From positions 14,756,001-14,820,000 of the forward strand of contig OZ316898.1 in assembly GCA_973895155.1 (NCBI GenBank): a stretch of 64,000 nucleotides of DNA, written 5' to 3'. The notes beneath the pieces are model-generated. The model was not told the DNA's origin, ran no database searches, and saw only the letters and a list, made by a program, of their open reading frames with translations. Every line of letters begins with the position of its first letter. Position 1 is the first letter of the stretch. Below are positions 56,513-64,000 of the stretch, piece by piece. The translations under genes and the position numbers were made by a program. This DNA comes from Marsupella aquatica. Lineage: Eukaryota > Marchantiophyta.

Positions 56513-59031
56513 GCCTCGCCCCAAGGGCGTGGCGAACCTCTACATCTAACCGCAATTGACTGAAACGGAACTAGGGAATTATTCTTAGAGAGACTAGTCT
56601 AGGTTGCCTCGCCCTGAGGGCGAGGCAAACATTTGCTTTAATCTTCTAACCACCAAGGAAAACAAGAAAAGGCAGCCTCGCCCTTGGGGCGAGGCAAACC
56701 TCTACCATTGACAATCTTTAAACAAAGCGGATCAAGAATAGTTTGCGTTGCTCCAACATGTACCTGATAGTTTTTCCTGTCTGTATTTTGATTGGTCCCA
56801 ATCCCTGGACGCGGCGGTTTCCCGCACTCCTCAAACTGCCTTCGTGCATGAACAATAGTCTCTAAAAAACAAGACTTAAATTGCATAGTATCATTGACAG
56901 CATTCGATAAACTTGAATGCTCAACCAAAATTGTCTTCGAAGTGAGGTCAGATAGGATCCTTGCTTTCCTATACTTTAGTTTGTTGGCAAGATCTGTCAG
57001 CTTGGCGTCAGTCTCGGCCCACCCTTGGATCCATTGGGTAGCTCTTGCAGAATGCTGGCCACTGATGGCAAGGAATTGGATCTCATGCTTCTTCACACCA
57101 ATCAAAAACTCTTTCCTATCCTGAGGTGTGTTGTCATAATGAAGCAACTGTTTAGTGCTCTCGCGATACGGAATCAAATCAGCAACTTGTGGTTCCTGTC
57201 CAGGGTTTTTCATCATAGACTTTGATATCTCCATTGCATGCGAAAGATTGAACATTCGATATACAAAAACGGCCGATGGCGGATTAATACTTTTTACAGG
57301 AATATCAAAAACTTTGCGGATGCCAAAAGTATAATACTGCTCAATATTACGCAAAACCTCTTGGCCTTTGAGCACATCATCTTCTTTGGGTCCTTCTGTC
57401 GGACACATATCATCCTCTGGATGCAAGACAAAGTTTGAAGTCGACCCTGACATTGGTTTTGATTTTGCAACCTTTGCCTTCTTTGTCTGCTTTTTTTGGG
57501 GGCCCTCATCATCTTCATTTTTTTTAGCCATCTTCTTACGGCGTGAACTCCCAGATTGTTTCTCTTGTTGAACAACCGGCTCTTGAAGCTTTTGTTTCTT
57601 CTCTGTCTTTGATTGCGCACTTCTTTCCACTGTCTTCTTTCTCTCCTTTGCCTTATGCTTTGCTTCTTTTTTCTTCATCTCTGAAATCCACGTCCGGCAC
57701 GCGGCCTCTTGAAACTCTGGACAAAAAATGAAACTCTTGTCGATTGCTTGCTCGTATGAAAAATGTGCCTTATCAATCATCCTTTGAACTATCCAAGTAG
57801 ACGGAGGGTCCACACTGTCCGCATTGTCATGCATGTGCTTCTTTACGTAGAGAAATCCAAACACTAGGTCAACTCCACTTATTTGAGAACGCGTCTTCTC
57901 AAACATCTGATCAATTGTTACTCCATCTGGGAAGAATCCCATATCAGCTACGCTTATCTCCAATCAAGCCATCCACTCAACATTCAGTAAAGTCGAGTAG
58001 AGTTTTATTGGCACTAGAAGTCTCATCCACTGAGATTTCTCATTGGACTCAACAATAATCGTTGCATTGCGGTTGTTGTCCGTGTTCACAAGGATGACTG
58101 GACCTAGAGTAACAATTGTCTTGCGGTCATTCAATTGACTTGTGAGGCCCTTGAAACAAATCAAGAGACTGCCTTCCGCCGACACCCCAACTTCTAGTGC
58201 CCATCTAAATCCTGGAGTATCTTGGTCAGGGAAAACAAAGTCCTTGATATCCTCGTCCATAATATTTAACTCCGGCTTCTCAAGATTTTTTCCTGGTAAG
58301 AAACATTGAAAACAAAATGGTCAGCATCATATTTTTAACATTGACATGTGGAAAACTTTCAAGGTGCCTCGCCCTTGGGGCGAGGCGACAAATAGAAGAT
58401 TGCAAAATCTTCTTTGCTCCTAGTGCAATTAGCCCTGCCACCTCATCCAAGCAATCAAACATTATTTAGGAATGCAGACGACATCGCCTCGCCCCAAGGG
58501 CGAGGCAACTTCTAGGAAAGCAAACAACATTTAGGAATGCAGACAACATCGCCTCGCCCCAAGGGCGAGGCAACTTCTGGAAAGCAGACAACATTTAGGA
58601 ATGCAGAGGACATTGCCTCACCCCAAGGGCGAGGCAACTTCTGGGAAAGCAGACAACATTTAGGAATGTAGAGGACATCGCCTCGTCCCAAGGGCGAGGC
58701 AACTTCTGGGAATGCAGACAACATTTAGGAATGCAGATAACATCGCCTCGCCCCAAGGGCGAGGCAACTTTTGGGAATGCAGACTACATTTGAGGAATGC
58801 AGACGACATTGCCTCGCCCCAAGAGCGAGGCAAAAAATAGAATATAGCTAAAGATCCTTTATTAATGTAAGATACAAGGTCCAATACGCCTTTGGAGCAA
58901 CAAGAAATCTAGAATGAAGTAGATGTCGCCTCGACCTTGGGGCGAGGCGACTGCAAAGGAATATAGAAATTTTCCTAATAAGAAGTTTGAAATCCAAATT
59001 AAGTAAAGTTGCCTCGCCCTTAGGGCGAGGC
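56513..59031. repeat. Region E private palindrome GCCTCGCCC-N3-GGGCGAGGC, 12 copies
   Basis: 21-bp palindromes start at 56,513, 56,606, 56,675, 58,366, 58,486, 58,551, 58,615, 58,680, 58,745, 58,811, 58,928 and 59,011. About half are perfect; several variants are C-to-T or G-to-A. The first three lie in or beside intron 2 and the other nine in intron 1 of the ParB-methyltransferase gene. None falls in the conserved coding exons. Confidence 0.95.
58465..58835. repeat. Tandem repeat of about 65 bp, each unit carrying one palindrome
   Basis: Six units starting near GGAATGCAGAC. Each contains the 21-bp palindrome followed by AACTTCTGG and ACATTTAGGAATG. It lies in intron 1 of the region E gene. 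Confidence 0.85.
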
Positions 59032-59165
59032 AAGAAGTTGAAGCAGGTGGTGCCTTACGTGGAAAAGTTAATTGGGCTTTCTTTGACGCCTCCAACGCAT
59101 TGTTAACCAATTTTTGGACATCCGGGTCTTCAGGGTCATATTCATACAGAGAGTTATAATTGAAG

Positions 59166-60076
59166 TTCAATGACTCTTAACACGATTTCGGACCGAACGA
59201 GAACTATTTCCTCTAAACGAGAAGTGTATTTTTATTTTCCGCCGAATCTCACGAAATCGGCAGTTTTTTTCATCAAAAATGCATTTTCGGGGAAATAATG
59301 TAATTCGTATCGGAGTTCGGATTGAAACAACAAATTTAATAATGATCAAAACCAATGAAATTCATGCTAACAAACATTCATATTATCAAGGAACAATTAG
59401 ATCCAAAAAACTTTCTCCTTGACCTCATATTCACGCTCTCCGAAGATATATGAAAGGTCTTATCTATAAATCCATATCCATGTTTCGAGCCAAGTGCGAT
59501 AACTGTATCGGACTCCGGATTTGAGCCACGAAAACTCCGACCCAATCTCAGGTTTCTCAGTTTTTGGATATTTACCAAAAATATTTTACATCACAGTTGA
59601 TAAGAATTACTGCACGGTTCGTCAAATTTACCTTGCAGTTACCTCCGCAATTGACCAGTTACCTCCGCAAGTGACCATAGTCAACATGTCATTCTTTCAA
59701 CAGCAATGCGCAGTCCGATAAAATTATCGCGAAAACTACGGGCGACAAAAATACTAGTCGACAATACTAAGATCCTTCGGTTCATCGGTTAAATTTCAAA
59801 ATTCCTATCCATATGAAGAAAACTCTTCGCAATACCAACATCAGATAAATTTATCGCTTCAATTTCAAAATTGCAACTTCCATATGAAGGAACCACTTTT
59901 GCAATACCAACATCAGATAAATTTATCGCTTCAATTTCAAAACTATATAATTTTGCCACGATGCACGTGTGAGAATGAAATTGGAAATCCAAGAAATATA
60001 CCCTTTTCTGCTATTTTGTCATTTAGGGTGACAGCCAATCAAAAGTGGACACGTGGGCCAACCCCTCAACAGACAC
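59166..60076. other. Intergenic stretch between regions E and F
   Basis: No gene supported. Two near-identical units around CAGTTACCTCCGCAA lie at 59,635-59,680. Palindromes of the region F type begin at 59,717, 59,844 and 59,916 within a repeated unit of about 72 bp (59,830-59,940). Confidence 0.5.
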
Positions 60077-62118
60077 TATAAAAGGGCCACCGCCGATAAG
60101 TTTTTGGCGTCATTATCGAGAGTAGAGTTTTGGGAGTTGTGTTCTTGGAGCAACATTCTGTCCGTTGAGCCTTTCGTTTTCCCTGATTGTGGGAGGAATG
60201 CAAAGCCCCATAGTGTCTCGGATAGCCATGTCTCAATCAGACACAGATTCACCTTCCAGTTCAGTTGAATCCTCTCCTAATCTTGTCGCTCGCTGTTTGC
60301 CAAGTCGCATACTTAAAGCTCTACCTCTCTCACAGCAAATAGTGCCCGAAATCTCTGACTCAGATTCTGATGCAAGTTCTGGTCCTGAGCCCAGTGCTTA
60401 CTATGTGTCGCCTAGTAAACTTGAGAAGCGTCGTCTCTTGAGCGTTCCATCGCCAAGAAATGAGAAACTTTCAATCCCAGGTTTAGGTCCGAGACGTCGC
60501 TTCAGGCCATCCATCCCGGGTTATGGAGAGGGTATCCGGCGACCGATATGCGTATCACAGTCGGCATTCAAGTCGCCACATTCAACACAAGTTCAACGAC
60601 GGATCTTTCAGTCTCTGGGTGAGGATCGGGACACAGAAATACAAAGACCGATACGACGATCGGTCTTTGCATTGCCTGGACTGGATGTGCGAGCAAGCGA
60701 GGGAATCGGACTGCAAAGTCCAGACTCGGCCCTTTCTCGAATGGTCCGTGGGAATCGTGGTGAACAAGTGCTCAATTTTCCAGCAGCTCGCGGAGTCGTT
60801 GGGACTGCACGTGCGAATCCAGAATCTCCAAGTTCTCAAGGGCGGACTGTCATTGGTTCTAGGCTCCAAGTATCGAGGAGAGGTCTTAGTGGCGTTCGGG
60901 TTATGTATAGAGAGCCACGGAGTCCAATTGTGTTTTCAGATGAGTCGAGTGTATCGGAGGACGAAGATGAGGAAGGAGATAGAGAATCCGATATAATAGC
61001 ACAAGTTGTGTTTGAATGTTTAGAAGGAGCTGTCAAAGAGAATAGCTATAGTCGTCTATTCAGTGCCCCTCTAAATGCGTCAAGGAGATCTATAGAGGAT
61101 GGTAGCTCAGCAGAGAGTGATGCATCTATTCGCGAGGCACCTGAAGGACCCAAAAATGCCAATGTTATGAACGGATTTCAGGTTGTAGAGAAGTCAAATG
61201 AGCCTAGTAAAAAAGATAGGGACCGAATTACTAGGAAAGACAATGTGATAAATGACAAATTGAATAGAAACAAAATGAGAGAAATTCAGAAGTATTCGTG
61301 TTGTGATAATTACTGTCTGCGGAATTTGGGTCTGCTAGCCGTGACGAAACAACGCACTTATTACTATGGGCTATCCTACCCAGAGAAGAACGTCCTTCTA
61401 AGAGGATGTGTGAAGGGTGGGCATGCTGGTGCAAGTGGTTACTCAGTTAGCGGTAGATCCTTTTGTCGAAGTGGTTTTAAGAAATTATTTTCACTGGGAA
61501 ATAATCGTCTCCAAAAAATCTCGCAGAACATGTTTTCTCGGATACAAATCGGTACAGTTTGTCAAGAAAAATCACCCGCACATCTTGGTCTCGTCCAATG
61601 GCTAGATGATTTTTTTTCCACAAATGTCGAGAGTCTCCCAACAAGGATATCTTTCATTTACCTGACAATTGGACAAAAACAGAAGTTTTTGATGCCTTCC
61701 AGTCCGAAACTCTAATGCGCTAAGAACAATGCATGACATATTCATGGTTTGTTCGCATTTGGAACAAGGAGTTTCCTCGCGTGCGCATCCCCAAAAGGAG
61801 CCGTTTCTCCACCTGCGCCCCGTGTACTGAATTCAAAGCACTCCGTGACAAGGCAACACTCGAAGCAGAAAAGAGTAAATTTCTAAACCTGTGTGTTACT
61901 CCCGATAATTTTATCGGGTTGAGTATTCATGTGCTTCTTCTTTGGCCATGTGAGTGAATATATCGTTTGAACAGTTTGAATACTGAACCTGATAAATTTA
62001 TCGCTGTCACAGTTTTTCATTATGGTCTTGTGTTTGAATACTGAACCCGATAAATTTATCGTTGTCAGGGTTTATCATTACGGTCTCGTGTTTGAATACT
62101 GAACCCGATAAATTTATC
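59717..62118. repeat. Region F private palindrome GATAAATTTATC, about 7 copies
   Basis: Perfect GATAAATTTATC at 59,844, 59,916, 61,991, 62,049 and 62,107, with variants at 59,717 (GATAAAATTATC) and 61,901-61,918 (CCCGATAATTTTATCGGG). Three precede the region F promoter and four lie in its intron (61,875-62,178). Intron copies are embedded in a unit of about 58 bp containing TACTGAACC. Confidence 0.9.
60077..60085 (+). promoter_or_regulatory. TATA box of the region F gene
   Basis: TATAAAAGG, 121 bp upstream of the first in-frame ATG (60,198). Position and sequence fit an RNA polymerase II core promoter with a TSS near 60,108. Confidence 0.65.
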
Positions 62119-62423
62119 GCTGTCAGGGTTCAACATTGCGGTTATCATGTTTTGTCCTAAATTTTTTTATTGTTGTAGGAAAATTCTCAACATTGCTAAA
62201 CGAGCATCGGAAGGCACAAGCAGTCGAGAGGGAGAAGTTAGCAAAGCACCGGAGCAAATGTTACAAGAGTCCGGAGAAATATTTGGGCATCTGTATTGAT
62301 GGAATGGATCAAAAGAAGACAGAGTTACCTCATTTCATTCGGTGCCCGAAGAATATGGATGAAAAGTATTTCATCCCCGTACACGTAGTGGGTTGTTTGA
62401 TCTTCAACAAACAATTAAGTTCA
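60198..62423 (+). pseudogene. Region F transposase-like gene (DGMDQKKT family), cut by a copia element
   Basis: Exon 1 (60,198-61,874) encodes a Ser/Arg-rich N-terminal half of about 360 residues and then a Cys-containing domain (YSCCDNYCLRNLG, GCVKGG). A conserved stretch follows around FPRVRIPKRSRFSTCAPC. The intron 61,875-62,178 joins in frame to LLNEHRKAQ. Exon 2 has GICIDGMDQKKTELPHF (Asp at 62,298), a pattern I associate with DDE-type proteins multicopy in algae, oomycetes and animals. Breaks: one base missing in an eight-T run near 61,612, a TAA near 61,724 fitting CAA to TAA, and the copia LTR inserted at 62,424. The remaining catalytic part would lie past the right edge. Transposase function is inferred. 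Confidence 0.55.
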
Positions 62424-62620
62424 TGTTGTAATAGACAACTAAAGGAACACTCAAAGATACTCCAACAAGATAGATCCATTACTATTGATGAGGGGATATA
62501 TATATCCCCTTGGTTACATGGTAGGCAAATGCCCTTATACTGGTCCTATGGTTAGGAGTTCTCATACTATGGTTAAGGGTTCTCGCCCTATGGTTAAGGG
62601 GTAAACTAGGGTTTACAACA
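62424..62620 (-). repeat. 3' LTR of the copia element (197 bp)
   Basis: Begins TGTTGTAA and ends TTACAACA, perfect 8-bp inverted termini. The interior has repeated CCTATGGTTA words. The LTR is short for copia but within the known range. Confidence 0.85.
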
Positions 62621-62630
62621 CTCCCCCTTG
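62621..62630 (-). promoter_or_regulatory. Polypurine tract of the copia element
   Basis: Minus strand CAAGGGGGAG directly abutting the LTR start, as required for plus-strand priming. Confidence 0.8.
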
Positions 62631-63124
62631 GTTAGTTTATGGAGGAGCATAAAGTAACCACATCTCTTGAACCTAGGGTATAATCCGGTTTAGGGGTCCA
62701 CCTGTGTGATGTAGCCTCATTAAAACCTCGTCGCTTTCTTCTCGAGGAAAGAGTGCTACCATCACTTATATAGGTGGTTTCCCATATCTAATGTCCTGGT
62801 TAAGCCTTTTTGCCATGTCTTAGTTAGTGTTGATCGTATGTGCTAAGTGGGGTTATGTGAATGTTCCTAATGGGTGTCTAGTCTCCCCCTCAGCTCGTTG
62901 CCTGGTGTGCGCCTCGTGTTGTTCTTCATGTCGTTTTGCGTATTGCGCTTCGCTTCGTGTTGTGCTTTGGGTTAGTGAGGCCAAGTCGGGCGTTTTTGCG
63001 TTGGTTTGCGTTGTTTCACGTCGGGGATGTGGTGTGGCGCTCGCCGAGTGTGGTGGTCGGGCATCTGGAGGCGGCTTCATCGGGCAACAGCTTCGTCGTT
63101 GGGTAATCCTTTCGAGCTTCAGTG
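62631..63124 (-). other. Copia 3' untranslated stretch
   Basis: About 490 bp between the pol stop and the polypurine tract. No gene seen; short frames on both strands look random. Confidence 0.6.
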
Positions 63125-64000
63125 TTATGAGGTGGGCTTGATCGTGGACAATCTGCTCATGCCTATACCTTCGAGGTGCGCTCTGTGCAATCCGGCTGGT
63201 AGTGGTTTCGTAAACATGTCTGCTCGATTGTCCTGAGATTTGATCCATGCAACATTGATACTTTTCCCTTGTTGTTCTTGCGTGAAGAAATACTTGGGGT
63301 CAATATGCTTGGTCCTCTCGGTCTTCAGGATTCCGTTGGTTATCTGGTCGATACACGCCTTATTGTCTTCGTAGATTGTGGTTGGCTCTGTTATCTGTGG
63401 TTTACCGGTGCTGGACCTAATATGATTGATAATGCTTCGTAGCCATACAGCTTCTCTGCACGCCTCGTATAACGCTATGATTTCCGAGTGGTTGGATGAC
63501 GTTGTGGTCATCGTTTGCTTTGAACTTCGCCAAGATATTGCTGTCGTCCCCTGTAAGAACACGTACCCAGTCTGTGATTTGGAGTCCTGGGGGTCCGACA
63601 GGTAGCCGGCATCAGTGTAACCGGTAAGCGTATCGGGGCTATTCTTAGGAAAGAATAGTCCAAGGTCGATCGTCCCTTGTAGGTATCTCATGATCCTCTT
63701 GATGCCGTTCCAATGCCTGATGGTGGGCTGTGCGCTGTGTCTCGCTAAGAGACTGACGGCGAACGATATGTCAGGTCTCGTCTGGTTCGCTAGATACATA
63801 AGGGCACCCACCGCTGATAGGTACGGTTTTTCTGATCCCAGTATGGGTTCGTCTTCTTGGCGCTTCCGAAACATATCTTTGATCGGGTCTAGAGATCTGA
63901 GTTTCATCGGGGTGGAGACAGGGTAGGATTTCTGCATGTTGAATTGATGAAGTATCTTCTGCGTGTATGTCGATTGGTAAAGGAATATGCCTGTTTCTAA
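63125..64000 (-). CDS. pol: Ty1/copia pol, C-terminal part (RT end and RNase H)
   Basis: Open from the right edge to a stop at 63,125. Motifs in order: FLYQSTYTQKIL, VGALMYLANQTRPDISFAV, IKRIMRYLQGT, the RNase H Asp in GYTDAGYLSDP, SWRSSKQT, SNHSEIIALYEA (Glu), IYEDNKACI (Asp), RTKHIDPKYFF and KSQDNRADMFTKPLP. These are diagnostic of copia, where RNase H ends the polyprotein. No stop codon interrupts the visible part, so this copy is younger than the gene it inserted into. Confidence 0.95.
   Translation of the reverse strand, partial: LETGIFLYQSTYTQKILHQFNMQKSYPVSTPMKLRSLDPIKDMFRKRQEDEPILGSEKPYLSAVGALMYLANQTRPDISFAVSLLARHSAQPTIRHWNGIKRIMRYLQGTIDLGLFFPKNSPDTLTGYTDAGYLSDPQDSKSQTGYVFLQGTTAISWRSSKQTMTTTSSNHSEIIALYEACREAVWLRSIINHIRSSTGKPQITEPTTIYEDNKACIDQITNGILKTERTKHIDPKYFFTQEQQGKSINVAWIKSQDNRADMFTKPLPAGLHRAHLEGIGMSRLSTIKPTS

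Larger units (their letters stand above)
54148..59165 (-). pseudogene. ParB-like / beta-class amino-methyltransferase fusion (region E)
   Basis: The first exon seen (59,165-59,055) is acidic and has no ATG, so an upstream exon is missing. After an intron of about 760 bp, a long exon (58,294-56,761) gives an N-terminal domain, a lysine-rich linker and a ParB-like domain: FDIPVKSINPP, FNLSHAMEISKSM, then FLAISGQHSARATQ (about 57,034-57,076). After a second intron, the middle region and methyltransferase-like part follow. The motif IV region is LAIVDFSRLRQHVW with no DPPY. The SAM region is ETILDFFSGGQ (55,105-55,140), then FAYSDTEDEY. Order and spacing parallel the element A gene. Breaks: TGA near 57,962 and 56,229, TAG at 54,901, and one base missing in an A-run near 55,963. 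Both introns carry the 21-bp palindrome. Catalysis is uncertain because motif I is also altered. Confidence 0.65.
62424..64000 (-). mobile_element. Ty1/copia retrotransposon, 3' end (minus strand), inserted in region F gene
   Basis: The 3' LTR boundary is set by TGTTGTAA...TTACAACA termini and a polypurine tract. Upstream (higher coordinates) is copia-type RT/RNase H coding, open to the window edge. The insertion breaks the region F gene after the codons for QLSS; GTTCA (62,419-62,423) is the candidate target duplication whose partner lies outside the window. Confidence 0.9.

Noticed and set aside
58465-58835. Regularly spaced palindromic repeats resembling a CRISPR array
   Set aside because: The sequence between palindromes is itself repeated, so there are no unique spacers, no cas genes are present and the context is a eukaryotic intron.
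60523-60996. 157-aa ORF in a second frame over the Ser/Arg-rich part of the region F gene, with a 95-aa antisense ORF
   Set aside because: It overlaps the longer frame that continues into conserved transposase-like sequence; low complexity explains multiple open frames.
1-64000. tRNA, rRNA, riboswitch or bacterial operon signals
   Set aside because: None recognised; gene structure is intron-containing and element-derived throughout.

Overview
This is eukaryotic nuclear DNA, almost certainly from the green-plant lineage. The evidence is short GT-AG introns, Ty3/gypsy elements with an Athila/Tat-type primer binding site, and a nonsense-mutation spectrum that fits CG and CHG cytosine methylation. 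A streptophyte alga or a non-seed land plant is my best guess; the species cannot be read from the window. There are no rRNA, tRNA, CRISPR or bacterial features. Essentially the whole window is nested mobile elements, young on the left and decayed elsewhere.

Left block (1-15,702): two near-identical copies of a Ty3/gypsy retrotransposon in tandem with a period of 10,743 bp and a shared LTR. The second copy looks complete (LTR 3,904-4,959; PBS; one 2,132-aa gag-pol ORF; a 618-aa extra ORF; LTR 14,647-15,702). It sits inside the integrase gene of an older, related gypsy element on the minus strand (element 2). Element 2 runs from an LTR and gag at about 35.3-32.6 kb to RT, RNase H and integrase at 21.1-15.7 kb. 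It is cut by a 2,373-bp insertion with a clean 5-bp target duplication (16,598-18,970) and by an 11.5-kb element (A). At 34.6-41.8 kb lies a rearranged head-to-head copy with 1,628-bp inverted arms.

Element A (about 21.1-32.6 kb) carries a MULE-like transposase gene (minus). Divergently from it runs one multi-exon gene joining a ParB-like (GxHR) domain to a beta-class amino-methyltransferase-like domain, followed by a small intact ORF. Sixteen copies of a 13-bp palindrome (AGCGCC-N-GGCGCT) lie only in its introns and intergenic DNA.

Right block (42-62.4 kb): further large cassettes. Region C has a coiled-coil/RING protein and an RPA70-C-like OB-fold protein. Region D has a DDE/RNase H-like protein with SDGAASQFK and GHGKG motifs. 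Region E has an FCP1-like phosphatase-fold protein and a second ParB/methyltransferase fusion. Region F is a different transposase-like gene (DGMDQKKT motif), cut by a Ty1/copia element that runs off the right edge. Each region has its own short repeat, mostly palindromic: GGGCGGA/TCCGCCC, AAGGAGT/ACTCCTT, GAGGACT, GCCTCGCCC/GGGCGAGGC and GATAAATTTATC. These lie mainly in introns or flanks.

The most interesting proposal is a class of large eukaryotic transposons that carry a phage-like ParB-methyltransferase gene together with element-private palindromes. The palindromes could be the recognition sites of the encoded protein. The genes in A, C, D, E and F contain stop codons or frameshifts in this copy, so they are described as broken copies of real genes.
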